A program made the translations under genes and the position numbers. A stretch of DNA of 64,000 bases, taken from Streptomyces viridochromogenes (GTDB lineage: Bacteria > Actinomycetota > Actinomycetes > Streptomycetales > Streptomycetaceae). The stretch spans positions 35,946 to 99,945 of the forward strand of contig NZ_LGUR01000211.1 in the NCBI RefSeq assembly GCF_001270495.1, in the 5' to 3' direction. Each line of letters starts with the position of its first letter. Position 1 is the first letter of the stretch. This document shows positions 25,596 through 34,456 of this stretch, piece after piece. The notes under the pieces are model-generated. The model was not told the origin of the DNA. It ran no database searches and saw only the letters and a program-made list of their open reading frames with translations.

Positions 25596-26821
25596 GGCAC
25601 CAGCGCCTCGGGCAGCTGCACCGAACCGTCCGGCCGCACATGCTGTTCGAGGATCGCAGCCACGGTCCGGCCGATCGGCAGCGCCGAGCCGTTGAGCGTC
25701 ACGACGGGTGCCTTCCGGGAGCCCGGGCCACCATGCCGGATCCCGGCTCGCCGCGCCTGGAAGCCACCGCAGTCGGACACCGAGGAGATCTCCCGGAAGG
25801 CCCCGCCGCCCGGCAGCCACACCTCCAGGTCGTACGTCATCCGGGCGGAGAACCCGAGGTCGCCGGCCGGTAGCAGCACCACTCGGTACGACAGTTCGAG
25901 CGCCCGCAGGCACGCCTCGACGTGGGTCACCATCAACTCCAGCTCGCGCCGTGCGTCGTCCGGCGCGCAGAGGCGGACCAGCTCCACCTTTTCGAACTGG
26001 TGCAGCCTGAGGACACCCCGGCTGTCCCGGCCGTAGGAACCGGCCTCGGCCCGGAAGCAAGGGGTATGGGCGGTGACGGCGAGCGGCAGCCGCGCCGCGT
26101 CGATCACCTCGCCGGCGAACAGGTTCGTCAGCGGCACCTCGGCGGTCGGAATCAGCATCAGCTCCCGGTCCCCGACCCGGGTGGCGAACAGATCCTCCTC
26201 GAACTTGGGCAGCTGCCCGGTGCCCGTCATCGTCTCCCGGGTGACCAGATAAGGCACCGAGTACTCGGTGTAGCCGTGCGTGCCCGTGTGCAGGTCCAGG
26301 AAGAAGGCGGCCAGCGCCCTCTCCAGCCGGGCACCCGCACCCCGTGCCACCGAGAACCGGGCGCCGGACAGCTTCGCCGCGCGCTCGGCGTCCAGGATGC
26401 CGAGCTCCGCCCCGACCGCCGCGTGGTGACGGGACTCGTCGGCCGGGGCCGGCGGCGGGCCGCACCGGCGGACCTCCACCGCCTCGGCCTCGGTCCGCCC
26501 CTCCGGGACCTCGTCCAGCGGGATGTTCGGGACCGCCGTCAGCAGCCCGGTCAGCCGCTCCCGGGCCTCGCGGAACCGGGCCTCGGCCCGCTGCACTCGC
26601 TCCCGTAGCAGCCGCGCCGCGGCCCGCCGTTCCGCCGTCGCGGCCTCCCGGCTCTTCGCGGAGCGCTTCAACTCGGCCCGGGCCAGGTCCAGTTCGGCCG
26701 CAGTCTCGGTCCGTTCCCGGTGCAGTGACTCCAGCTCCTCCAGCCGCAGCGCGTATCCGCGCCGGGCCAGCCGGGCCACCCCCTTGTCGCCCAGCGTCAG
26801 CAGCTCACGGGCATCGTGCAT
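25547..26821 (-). CDS. Pathway seryl-tRNA synthetase (VlmL-like)
   Basis: A 424-residue class II seryl-tRNA synthetase. An N-terminal helical hairpin at residues ~28–100 ([20 protein letters not shown]) is the arm that grips the long variable arm of tRNA-Ser. The catalytic core shows the TAE loop ([10 protein letters not shown]), motif 2 ([14 protein letters not shown]) and motif 3 ([16 protein letters not shown]). In valanimycin biosynthesis the dedicated VlmL makes seryl-tRNA for VlmA, and this gene plays that role by context. It is the last gene of the 11-gene azoxy operon. A housekeeping copy should exist elsewhere. Confidence 0.9.
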   Translation of the reverse strand: MHDARELLTLGDKGVARLARRGYALRLEELESLHRERTETAAELDLARAELKRSAKSREAATAERRAAARLLRERVQRAEARFREARERLTGLLTAVPNIPLDEVPEGRTEAEAVEVRRCGPPPAPADESRHHAAVGAELGILDAERAAKLSGARFSVARGAGARLERALAAFFLDLHTGTHGYTEYSVPYLVTRETMTGTGQLPKFEEDLFATRVGDRELMLIPTAEVPLTNLFAGEVIDAARLPLAVTAHTPCFRAEAGSYGRDSRGVLRLHQFEKVELVRLCAPDDARRELELMVTHVEACLRALELSYRVVLLPAGDLGFSARMTYDLEVWLPGGGAFREISSVSDCGGFQARRAGIRHGGPGSRKAPVVTLNGSALPIGRTVAAILEQHVRPDGSVQLPEALVPYAGFARILPGGATTA

Positions 26822-26867
26822 CGTTCACCCCTACCTCTCGGACGTGGAAAGTGCGGCGCCGGCCGGC

Positions 26868-28091
26868 TCAGGCCGCCGCGATGGCCAGCACGGCGTTCTG
26901 TCCGCCGAAACCGAAGGAATTGCTGAGTGCCAGGTCGGCCCGGGTGGCGGTGGCCGCCGTCGCGACCTCGATGTCGAGCCGCGGGTCCAGCGCGGACAGA
27001 CCGGCGGTCGGTGGCACCACCCCCTGCTCCAGGGCCAGCACCGTCAGCGCCGCCTCCACCGCGCCCGCCGCGCCGAGCAGATGACCGGTCACCCCCTTGG
27101 TCGAGGTGACCAACGGGCTCCCCGTCAGCACCCGGCTCAGCATGCGGCCCTCGGCCAGGTCGTTGAGCGGTGTCGACGTGCCGTGCGCGTTCACATGCCC
27201 CACGTCCGCCGGGGCGGCGCCGGCGTCCGCGAGCGCCGCGCGCACCGCCGACTCGGCGCCGACACCTTCGGGGTGCGGGCTGGTCATGTGATGGGCGTCC
27301 GCGCTCGCGCCGTACCCGACCACCCGCCCCCGGACCCGGGCGGCCCGGGCCCGGGCGTCGGCGGTGCGCTCCAGGACCAGCACCCCGGCCCCCTCGGCGG
27401 CGACGAACCCGTCCCGGCCGGCGTCGAAGGGGCGTGAGGCGCTGTCCGGGTCGTCCTCACGCGCGGACAGCGCGCCCATCTGCGCGAACCCCGCCATCAC
27501 CAGCGGCGTGATCATCGCCTCGCTGCCCCCCGCCAGGACGATGTCGCAGCGGTTCAGGGCCAGCAGGTCCCGGGCGGTGCCGATGGCCGTCGCCCCCGAC
27601 GCGCACGCGGTCGCCACCACCAGGTTGGGTCCGGTGGCCCCGAGCGCGATCGCGAGCTGCCCGGCCAGCATGTTCGGCAGCTGCATGGGAAGCAGCAGCG
27701 GCGAGACCCGCCGCGCCTCCTCGGTGATCAGCACCAGGTGCTGCTCCTCCACGGTGCCGGGACCGCCGTCGGCCGACCCCATGACCACACCCACCCGGGC
27801 GCCGTCCCAGGAGGCCGGGTCCAGGCCGGCGTCCGCCACCGCTTCCTGGGCCGCCACCAGCGCGAACTGCACGAACCGGTCCAGCCGCAGGGCCCGCCGG
27901 GCGCCGAGCAGGGCGTCGGCGTCGAAGCCCGGCACCCGGCAGGACAGCCGTACCGGGTTGCCCTCCAGCACCGGATCGAGCGCGGCCGTCGGCCGTCCGG
28001 CGCACACCGCCGCCCAGTTGTCGGCGGTGCACGTCCCGGCGGGCGTCACGAGACCGACACCGGTGACCGCGATGTCGGCGCCGACGGTCAT
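26868..28091 (-). CDS. KAS II-type 3-oxoacyl-ACP synthase (FabF-like)
   Basis: A 407-residue ketosynthase with the Cys-His-His triad: Cys163 in VATACASGATAIG, His in VNAHGTSTPLND and His in GVTGHLLGAAGA. It should elongate an acyl chain on the adjacent ACP with malonyl units; no pathway KR, DH or ER is seen, so host fatty-acid enzymes would complete the cycle. The ATG at 28091 overlaps the ACP stop (ATGA). With the KAS III and ACP genes it makes a small fatty-acid synthase that supplies the side chain of the azoxy product. Confidence 0.9.
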   Translation of the reverse strand: MTVGADIAVTGVGLVTPAGTCTADNWAAVCAGRPTAALDPVLEGNPVRLSCRVPGFDADALLGARRALRLDRFVQFALVAAQEAVADAGLDPASWDGARVGVVMGSADGGPGTVEEQHLVLITEEARRVSPLLLPMQLPNMLAGQLAIALGATGPNLVVATACASGATAIGTARDLLALNRCDIVLAGGSEAMITPLVMAGFAQMGALSAREDDPDSASRPFDAGRDGFVAAEGAGVLVLERTADARARAARVRGRVVGYGASADAHHMTSPHPEGVGAESAVRAALADAGAAPADVGHVNAHGTSTPLNDLAEGRMLSRVLTGSPLVTSTKGVTGHLLGAAGAVEAALTVLALEQGVVPPTAGLSALDPRLDIEVATAATATRADLALSNSFGFGGQNAVLAIAAA

Positions 28092-28318
28092 GCCGCGGTG
28101 CTCCGCTCCTCCATCAGCCTCGCCATGTCGCCGACGGTCGCCGCCTCCAGCAACTCGTCGTCGCTGATCGCCAGCCCCAGCTCCTTCTCCAGGACCAGGG
28201 AGAGCTCCACGACGGCGAGCGAGTCCAGGTCGATGTCCTCCCGCGTGGCGTCGGGGACGACGCTCTCCGGGGTGACCTTGAGTTTGCTGACCAGCATTTC
28301 CTTGAGGGTCTCGAACAC
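28088..28318 (-). CDS. Acyl carrier protein
   Basis: A 76-residue acyl carrier protein. The phosphopantetheine site is Ser33 in DIDLDSLAVVEL, and the ends are of normal ACP length. It carries the growing fatty chain between KAS III, KAS II and, by inference, the reductive release enzyme. The start is GTG at 28318 with AAGGAG 5 nt upstream, and the stop overlaps the KAS II start. Confidence 0.92.
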   Translation of the reverse strand: MFETLKEMLVSKLKVTPESVVPDATREDIDLDSLAVVELSLVLEKELGLAISDDELLEAATVGDMARLMEERSTAA

Positions 28319-28346
28319 GGTGTCTCCTTAGAGTGGGTACAGAGGG

Positions 28347-29363
28347 TCAGGCGGGTTTGACGTCGGGCCAGACCAGCGCGGTCGCCCCCCAGGCGAGCCC
28401 GCCGCCGAACGCGGTCAGCAGCAGCCGGTGACCGGCCGTCAGGGTGCCCTCGGCGGCGGCCTGGGAGAGCAACACCGCCAGTGAGGCGGCCCCGGTGTTA
28501 CCCACCCGCTCGATGTTGGACAGCCGACGCTCGTGTGGAATGCCCAGGTCGTCGGCGACGGTGGCCAGGATCCGCGCGTTCGCCTGGTGCGCCGCGAACC
28601 GGTCCACGTCCTGCGGTCCGGCCCAGCCGGCCGCCTCCGCCGCCTGCCGGGACGAGGCGGTCATCCGGTCCACCGCGTGCCGGTACACCTCGCGCCCCGC
28701 CATCCGGAAGAACTCCTCGCCGGGCGCCGGAGTCACCCCCGAGGAGCGCTGCCGGGACCCGCCCGCCGGCACCTCGATCAGCCGGCTCAGCCCGCCGTCG
28801 CTGCCCAGGACCACCCGGCCGACCGCACCGGGCTCGGCCGGATCCCCGGCGCGCAGGACGACCGCCCCCGCGCCGTCGGCGAAGATCACCGCGGTGCCGC
28901 GGTCGGCCGGGTCGATGATCGTGGTGAACGCGTCGGCAGCGATCAGCAGCACCCGTTCGGCGGTCCCGGAGGCGATCAGCCCGGAGGCGGTGGCGAGCCC
29001 GTACAGGAAGCCGCTGCACACCGCCGACACGTCGAACGCGGCGACCGGGCCGAGCCCGAGCCGGCCGGCCACGTCCGGGGCGGTGGCCGGACAGGGCCGG
29101 TCGGGCGTGGTGGTGGCCAGGACCACGGCGTCAGCGCCGCAGCCGGCCGAGTCCAGCGCCCGTCGGCCCGCCTCCACCGCGAGGTCGGAGGTGGCGGTGC
29201 CGGGGCTGACCATGTGCCGGGTGGCGATCCCGGTGCGGGACCGTATCCACTCGTCGGAGGTGTCGAGGCGGCGGGTCAGGTCCTCGTTGGTCACCACGTC
29301 CGGTGGCAGATGACAGCCGAGGCCGGCGATCACCGCGGCCCGGCCGGCCGGTGCACCCCTCAC
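28347..29363 (-). CDS. KAS III-type 3-oxoacyl-ACP synthase (chain initiation)
   Basis: A 338-residue FabH-family enzyme. The active cysteine is Cys116 in VSAVCSGFLYG, with His in FAAHQANARI and Asn in RVGNTGAAS. It should start chain assembly from an acyl-CoA and malonyl-ACP. It resembles the KAS III at the left edge of the window (1–630) more than the one at 1466–2530. The start is the GTG at 29363, overlapping the stop of the VlmB-like gene (GTGA), so the fatty-acid genes are translationally coupled to the azoxy genes. Confidence 0.9.
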   Translation of the reverse strand: MRGAPAGRAAVIAGLGCHLPPDVVTNEDLTRRLDTSDEWIRSRTGIATRHMVSPGTATSDLAVEAGRRALDSAGCGADAVVLATTTPDRPCPATAPDVAGRLGLGPVAAFDVSAVCSGFLYGLATASGLIASGTAERVLLIAADAFTTIIDPADRGTAVIFADGAGAVVLRAGDPAEPGAVGRVVLGSDGGLSRLIEVPAGGSRQRSSGVTPAPGEEFFRMAGREVYRHAVDRMTASSRQAAEAAGWAGPQDVDRFAAHQANARILATVADDLGIPHERRLSNIERVGNTGAASLAVLLSQAAAEGTLTAGHRLLLTAFGGGLAWGATALVWPDVKPA

Positions 29364-30358
29364 GTGGCGCTCGCTGCGCCGCCCAGCAGCTCCGGCGGCA
29401 GCCCCATGTACGCCATGCGGACCTCGGCCATCTGCTCGGTCCACCGTTCCGCCATGTCGTAGCGCTGGTCGGGGGTGGTGTCGAGCATGCGCACGCCGGG
29501 CCAGATCTCGTAGTCGCCGATTCTGTCCGCGTGGGCCGCCATGCCTTCCTGGAACAGCTTCTCGCGGTGGATCACGAACTCCCGGTCGGGGACCTCGTCC
29601 CACAACCTCACCCCGGCCTGGATGACCTCCACGATCCGGTCCCGGGACTCGGGGTGCGCGGCCAGATGGTCCTTCAGGATCGTGCTCGCCACGGTCAGGT
29701 GCCGGATCTCGTCGATCGAGGTGCCCCGGGAGATCTCGCTGGTCGCGGGGGAGAGCGGGCTCCACTTGCGCTCGCTCAGTTCGGCGGCGGGCGCGAGCAC
29801 GCCCTCGATGACGATGGCGAACACCGCCACGCCGCCCGCGAAGTCCTTGCGGTCCCGGACGATGTCGAGCGTGAAGTCCTCGACCGGCTGGAGGACCCGG
29901 CGCCGGTAGTCGGCGGACAGCTCCTCGACGTCCCGCAGCAGGGTGTCGGCCGGCATGCCCAGCTCCACCAGGTGGTTGCGGAACACCCGTGCGTGCCGGG
30001 CCTCGTCGAGCAGCTGTGTCGCGTAGAACTCCATCTCCGGGATACCCGGGGCGAGTTCGACGTACGGCGCGAGCAGCCGGGTGGCGATCTCCTCGGAGAC
30101 GCCCCGGTAGCCGAACTCCAGGATCAGCGCCTCACGCAGCGGTCCGGGCTCCTTGAGGAAGTCCGGTACCTTCGCGTCGACGTGATGCCCCGTCACGCCC
30201 CGGTCCCTCAGCGTGCCTTGGGCGACGGACGTGATCCAGTAGGCGAGATCGCACTCCTCGGGCCCGAGGGTGAGTTGCATGGCGCCGTCCAGGAGCCCGG
30301 GAGCGGTGTCCCAGTCGGCCTCGCGGGCGACCGTTGCGGCGGTGTCGTCGATGTTCAC
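29360..30358 (-). CDS. Ferritin-like diiron oxygenase (VlmB-like, azoxy-forming)
   Basis: A 332-residue helical protein with paired ExxH motifs of a carboxylate-bridged diiron site: Glu119–His122 in LLDEARHARVF and Glu217–His220 in SIDEIRHLTV, with further Glu in helix 1 (ILEFGY) and helix 3 (VIEGVL). In the valanimycin pathway the diiron enzyme VlmB oxidises the N–N single bond by four electrons to the azoxy group. Position beside the flavin reductase and VlmO-like genes supports the same role. The start is GTG at 30358, overlapping the flavin reductase stop (GTGA). Confidence 0.85.
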   Translation of the reverse strand: MNIDDTAATVAREADWDTAPGLLDGAMQLTLGPEECDLAYWITSVAQGTLRDRGVTGHHVDAKVPDFLKEPGPLREALILEFGYRGVSEEIATRLLAPYVELAPGIPEMEFYATQLLDEARHARVFRNHLVELGMPADTLLRDVEELSADYRRRVLQPVEDFTLDIVRDRKDFAGGVAVFAIVIEGVLAPAAELSERKWSPLSPATSEISRGTSIDEIRHLTVASTILKDHLAAHPESRDRIVEVIQAGVRLWDEVPDREFVIHREKLFQEGMAAHADRIGDYEIWPGVRMLDTTPDQRYDMAERWTEQMAEVRMAYMGLPPELLGGAASAT

Positions 30359-30900
30359 AGCGTTGCCGTCTCCTTCGGATGGATGATGGGGAAATCGGGT
30401 ACGCAGGACAGATCCGCGTCTGCTCCGCCCGCCAACAGTTCGCCGTCGTAGCTGAGCAGCGGGAGCCCGGAGAGGCCGGCGTCCGCCCGCACGACCAGGC
30501 CGAGCAGCACCTCGTGGTCGCCGACGAGGAAGCTGCCGCGCACCCGGCAGGCGTAGTGCGCCAGCGCGCCGTCGAGCAGGGGCGCGCCCGAGTAGCGGTC
30601 GGTTCGCCAGGCGAACCCTTCGAACTGGGCGGCGCCCGCCGGGCGGTCCCGGTCGGCGAACCGCCGGGCCACCGCACGCTGTCCGCCGCTGAGCACGTTG
30701 ACCGCGAACCTCCCCTCGGCGAGCGCCAGTTGGGCGAGGTCGGAGCCCTCCCGCAGGCTCGCGGTCAGCAGCAGCGGGGTCCGTGACACGGTCGTGAGGG
30801 CGGAGACCGTCGTTCCGTGCACCCGCCCGTCGTGACACACCGTCAGCACGGTGACCGGGGCGGCCAGCAGTCCCACCGCCGACGCGGCGGCGGCTTTCAT
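30355..30900 (-). CDS. Flavin reductase (VlmR-like)
   Basis: A 181-residue flavin reductase of the HpaC/DIM6 fold: LAAPVTVLTVCHDGRVHGTT then VSALTTVSRTPLLLTASL at the N-terminus and FAVNVLSGGQRAVARRFAD in the middle. It would supply reduced FAD or FMN to the VlmH-like N-hydroxylase; in the valanimycin system VlmR does this for VlmH. The ATG at 30900 overlaps the stop of the upstream membrane protein (ATGA). A second flavin reductase gene lies at 60628–61140 and belongs with the LLM enzymes. Confidence 0.88.
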   Translation of the reverse strand: MKAAAASAVGLLAAPVTVLTVCHDGRVHGTTVSALTTVSRTPLLLTASLREGSDLAQLALAEGRFAVNVLSGGQRAVARRFADRDRPAGAAQFEGFAWRTDRYSGAPLLDGALAHYACRVRGSFLVGDHEVLLGLVVRADAGLSGLPLLSYDGELLAGGADADLSCVPDFPIIHPKETATL

Positions 30901-31439
30901 CGGACCGCTTCTTGCGGCACCGGGCGGAGGGCCGTCGGGAGGTGTCCGACGGGGACGGGCTCGCCCTCGTGCGCGGTGTGCCCGGCCGGCTTCGGATGGG
31001 CCAGGCCCAGGTCGTCCAGCAGCCGCAGGTAGCCCGGCTGCCGCACCGGCTCGAAGGGCAACGCGAACGACTTCATGAAGTTGCCGAACAGGCCCCGGTC
31101 GCCGCACAGATGGAACGGGATCGCCAGCAGCGCCCACTCCGGCCCGATCAGCCAGCACCACAGGCCCACCACCGCGCCCTGGGTGATCAGACTGTGCATC
31201 ACGTTGTAGACGACGTAGTACGCCTTGTGGATCGGCCGCCCCTTGGCGCGCTTGAAGGCGATCGCGCCCGGGATGTAGCCGATGAGGTCGATGTAGAGGA
31301 ACAGCCCGACGAAGGGCAGCCACCGGATGTCCCCGAGATGGGCGATGATCAGCCCCGTGGACACCGCGAGGCCGACCAGGTACTCGGCGCGGTGCAGGGA
31401 GTAGGTACGGGGGGTCTCGAACGGGTTCGCTTGGTCCAT
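30897..31439 (-). CDS. Small His-rich membrane protein (VlmO-like, candidate N–N bond former)
   Basis: A 180-residue protein with about four hydrophobic helices (LVGLAVSTGLIIAHLG; WLPFVGLFLYIDLIGYIPGA; AVVGLWCWLIGP; ALLAIPFHLCGD) and conserved-looking His and charged residues at their ends (HRAEY, HKAYYVVYNVMHS). In valanimycin biosynthesis the membrane protein VlmO rearranges O-seryl hydroxylamine to a hydrazine. I assign the role by size, membrane nature and position between the flavin reductase and N-hydroxylase genes, not by a remembered alignment. The ATG at 31439 follows AGGAGACAG. Confidence 0.65.
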   Translation of the reverse strand: MDQANPFETPRTYSLHRAEYLVGLAVSTGLIIAHLGDIRWLPFVGLFLYIDLIGYIPGAIAFKRAKGRPIHKAYYVVYNVMHSLITQGAVVGLWCWLIGPEWALLAIPFHLCGDRGLFGNFMKSFALPFEPVRQPGYLRLLDDLGLAHPKPAGHTAHEGEPVPVGHLPTALRPVPQEAVR

Positions 31440-31455
31440 GGCGCTCTGTCTCCTG

Positions 31456-31950
31456 TCAGGCCGTGGTGGGCACTTCGGCGGACTTGCCGGGCAGGCCGGG
31501 CTCCTCGCCGAGCACCTCGCTGTCGGGGAACATCCCGGTCACGGCCCACGCGACCGTCTCCCTGATCACCCGCTCGGCGATCGGGTCGAGGATGCCTTCG
31601 AGACTCGGGATGCCGAAGTCGAACTCGGCGGTGAAGCACACGGCTACGTCCGCGCCCCGCTGCGCGAGCCGCCAGGTGCCGTGGAAGGAGTCGAAGTCCC
31701 CGTCGGTCTGCTCGAAGCGGATCTCCAGGGCGTCGACGTGGAACTCGTCGCGCTCCGTCCAGCGCAGCAGTCCGCTGCGGAAGTGCAGCTCCCAGCTGGA
31801 GGAGCAGTCCGGGGCGGGGTGGGTGGCGTGCACGGTGGTGGACTCCACGTGCGGGGCCAGCTCGGGATAGCGCTCCCAGCGGCCCACGGCGTGGAGGACG
31901 TCCGTGGCCCGCTCCGCGCGCACCAGCACCTCAAGAGAAACCTGTCGCAC
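31456..31950 (-). CDS. SRPBCC/START-like protein of the azoxy operon
   Basis: A 164-residue helix-grip protein related to polyketide cyclases and aromatase-like SRPBCC proteins: VHATHPAPDCSSSWELHF, RTSGLLRWTERDEF-like strands and a long C-terminal helix (LDPIAERVIRETVAWAV). Such folds bind a hydrophobic ligand. Its role in azoxy formation is unknown; it may hold or shuttle the unstable hydrazine or the alkyl hydroxylamine. The start is GTG at 31950 preceded by AAGGCGG. It lies 6 bp after the aminotransferase stop. Confidence 0.7.
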   Translation of the reverse strand: MRQVSLEVLVRAERATDVLHAVGRWERYPELAPHVESTTVHATHPAPDCSSSWELHFRSGLLRWTERDEFHVDALEIRFEQTDGDFDSFHGTWRLAQRGADVAVCFTAEFDFGIPSLEGILDPIAERVIRETVAWAVTGMFPDSEVLGEEPGLPGKSAEVPTTA

Positions 31951-31956
31951 GGTTCG

Positions 31957-33240
31957 CTACCGCCTTTCCGGCATCGTGGCGGAACCGCTGACCAGGTCGC
32001 GGGTCGCCCTGTCGAAGGAGTTGAGCAGATGGTCCACGTCACCGTCGGTCATGATCGCGGGCGGGGTGAAGCGCACCACCGAGCTGCCGTTCATCGAGTG
32101 GTTGGCCACCACCCCGTGGTTGAACAGCTCGATCAGCAGCTCGCCGGCCAGCCCCGCCTCGACCAGCTCGATCCCGATCAGCAGCCCGCGTCCGCGTACC
32201 TCCACCAGGAGGCCGGGCAGGTTGCGGCGGGCGATCTCGGTGATCCGCGGCAGCAGCCGGGCGCCCAGCTCCATCGAGCGGGTGACCAGCCGTTCCTCCT
32301 TGACCGCCCGGATCGCGCCCTGCACGGCGGCCATCAGCAGCGGCTGCCCGGAGAAGGTCCCGGTGTGGATGTAGGGGTCCTTGTCGAACGGGCGGAACGC
32401 CTTGCGGGTGGCGACGACCGCGGAGACCGGGGCGATGCCGCCGCCGAGCGCCTTCCCTGCCAGCAGGACGTCCGGGACGACGCCCTCGATGTCGGCTCCC
32501 CACCACTCGCCGAGCCGCCCGAACCCGGACTGCACCTCATCCAGGACGAGGAAGCCGTCGTACTCCCGGACGAGCGCCTCGACCTGCCTGAGGAAGCCCG
32601 CCGGCGGGATGATCACCCCGCCCTCGCCCTGCACCGGCTCCAGGATCACGCACACCTCGCCCGGGTGCGCGGCCAGTTGCTCGCGCAGGGCCTCGGTGTC
32701 GCCGTAGGGGATGTGGGTGAAGTCGGGGAGCAGCGGGCGGAAGGGGTCCTGGTAGACCTTCTTCGCGGTCGCCGACAGGGCGCCCATGGTCTTGCCGTGG
32801 TAGCCGCCGAGCATCGCGACCGTGCGCCGCCGGCCGCTCGCGCGCGCCAGTTTGAGCCCGGCCTCGACCGCCTCGGTGCCGGAGAGCGCGAAGTGGACGC
32901 GGTCCAGGCCGGTCGGCATCACCGAGACCAGCGCCTCGGCGGCCTGGGCGACGGTGGGCTCCAGCAGGATGCGGGTGGCCACCGGGTGCCGGTGCAGCTG
33001 GCGTTCGACGGCCTCGACGACGAGGGGGTGGCGGGCGCCCATGATGAAGACGCCGTAGCCGCCGGCGTTGAGGAAGCGCTCGCCGTCGCTGGTGGTGAGC
33101 CAGGCGCCGGAGGACTCGACCTCCATGTGGCTGCCGAAGAGCTCGGCCACGGTGGCCCGGCCCTTGCTCAGATGCGCCCGGTACAGGCCGAGGACGTCCT
33201 CCTCGGACACGGTGTCCAGGGGCTGTGCGGTGGTGGTCAT
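31957..33240 (-). CDS. Class III PLP aminotransferase (alkylamine formation)
   Basis: A 427-residue fold-type I aminotransferase of the acetylornithine/GABA class. The PLP lysine is in LLAGKALGGGIAP, the Asp that binds the ring nitrogen is in FLVLDEVQSGFGR, and the phosphate loop is SGTEAVEAGL. It probably aminates the fatty aldehyde released by the aldehyde dehydrogenase to give the alkylamine that the N-hydroxylase uses. This replaces the valine decarboxylase of the valanimycin pathway. The ATG at 33240 lies 40 bp after the N-hydroxylase stop. Confidence 0.88.
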   Translation of the reverse strand: MTTTAQPLDTVSEEDVLGLYRAHLSKGRATVAELFGSHMEVESSGAWLTTSDGERFLNAGGYGVFIMGARHPLVVEAVERQLHRHPVATRILLEPTVAQAAEALVSVMPTGLDRVHFALSGTEAVEAGLKLARASGRRRTVAMLGGYHGKTMGALSATAKKVYQDPFRPLLPDFTHIPYGDTEALREQLAAHPGEVCVILEPVQGEGGVIIPPAGFLRQVEALVREYDGFLVLDEVQSGFGRLGEWWGADIEGVVPDVLLAGKALGGGIAPVSAVVATRKAFRPFDKDPYIHTGTFSGQPLLMAAVQGAIRAVKEERLVTRSMELGARLLPRITEIARRNLPGLLVEVRGRGLLIGIELVEAGLAGELLIELFNHGVVANHSMNGSSVVRFTPPAIMTDGDVDHLLNSFDRATRDLVSGSATMPERR

Positions 33241-33280
33241 GCGGGGACTCCAGTGACGCCGGGACGGGGGACGCGTGCGG

Positions 33281-34420
33281 TCATGACAGCTCCAGGGCGC
33301 CGCCGGCGAACCACTGGAGCAGCGGCTCGGCGGCGGACGCCCGGCCCGGAGGGTGGAAGACCAGCGGCCGTACGGAGTCGGCGAGCCGGGTGTGTTCGCC
33401 GCCCCGGACGAAGTCGATGCCGCCCAGCAGGTCCAGGGCCTGGTCGGCCGCCTGGACGAGGGTCTCCTGGGCCGCGTACCGGGCGACGAGAACCTCGGCC
33501 ACGGCGGCCTCGCCGTCGAGTCCGTCCCGTACGGCCCGGGCGGCGCCCTCCAGCAGGGCGAACGCGGACTCGACGCGGACGGCGAGGGCGGCCCGATCGC
33601 CCGAGCTGCCGCGCCCCCGCTCCAGCACGGTGGCGGCAAGAGCGGTCGCGGCGCCCGCGTAGCCCGCGCAGATGAGCAGCTCGAACCAGACGAACCCGGT
33701 CGTCTGCAGGTCGTCCAGCAGATGCGGCGCCTCCGGTACGGTCCGCACGACCAGCTCCTGCGGTACGAACACGTCGGTGAGGCGCACCTCCTCGCTCTCC
33801 GAGGCGGCCAGCACCTCGTTGCCCCAGAACGGGTGCACCGAGAGGCCGGGGGAGTCGGCGGGCAGCAGGGCCAGCGCCAGCTCCGGGGTGCCGTCGGCAC
33901 CGGGGACCGCGATGCTGGCGGTGAGCACATCCATGGAACGGGCCAGGCTGCACGGCTTCTTGGCGCCGTTGAGCAGGAAGCCGCCCTCGGTCTCGGTGGC
34001 CGTCACCGAGGGGATCAGGATGTTCTGCTGGGTACGGCCCTCGGCCCAGCCGGAGGCGAGCAGCAGCCGCTCCGGGGCGATGCCGTGCAGCACCTTGGTC
34101 TGAGCGGGCGTCAGCCGGCTGGCGTCCGTGGCGAGCTCGAACAGCATGGCCACGGTGAAGTGGTGCATCGTGGAGGCTGCGGCGAGCGAGGGCGACACCG
34201 CGCCCACGGCCCGCTGCACCCGGACCGCGTCCAGGACGTCGGCGCCCTGTCCGCCGTACTCGACGGGGACCAGCAGACCGGCTCCGCCGTGCTCGCGCAG
34301 GCGCGCGACCGCCGGGGAGCCGGTCGCCTCGCGCTCGGCGAAGGACAGGGACTCCAGGGCGGCGAGAAGGCCCGGCTGGTGGCGTTCGCACACCTCTCGG
34401 GCGGTGGTGAGGGAGCGCAT
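33281..34420 (-). CDS. Acyl-CoA dehydrogenase-fold amine N-hydroxylase (VlmH-like)
   Basis: A 379-residue flavoprotein of the acyl-CoA dehydrogenase superfamily. An N-terminal helical domain contains LVPVEYGGQGADVLDAV, the beta domain has NGAKKPCSLARSMD, and the C-terminal helical bundle has YAAQETLVQAADQALDLLGG. The dehydrogenase catalytic Glu is not obvious. In this superfamily VlmH is the two-component isobutylamine N-hydroxylase, fed by VlmR; the operon context points to alkylamine N-hydroxylation here. The ATG at 34420 follows GGAGATC. Confidence 0.85.
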   Translation of the reverse strand: MRSLTTAREVCERHQPGLLAALESLSFAEREATGSPAVARLREHGGAGLLVPVEYGGQGADVLDAVRVQRAVGAVSPSLAAASTMHHFTVAMLFELATDASRLTPAQTKVLHGIAPERLLLASGWAEGRTQQNILIPSVTATETEGGFLLNGAKKPCSLARSMDVLTASIAVPGADGTPELALALLPADSPGLSVHPFWGNEVLAASESEEVRLTDVFVPQELVVRTVPEAPHLLDDLQTTGFVWFELLICAGYAGAATALAATVLERGRGSSGDRAALAVRVESAFALLEGAARAVRDGLDGEAAVAEVLVARYAAQETLVQAADQALDLLGGIDFVRGGEHTRLADSVRPLVFHPPGRASAAEPLLQWFAGGALELS

Positions 34421-34456
34421 GGGGGATCTCCTACGGGGGTGTTCGTACCGGGAGGG

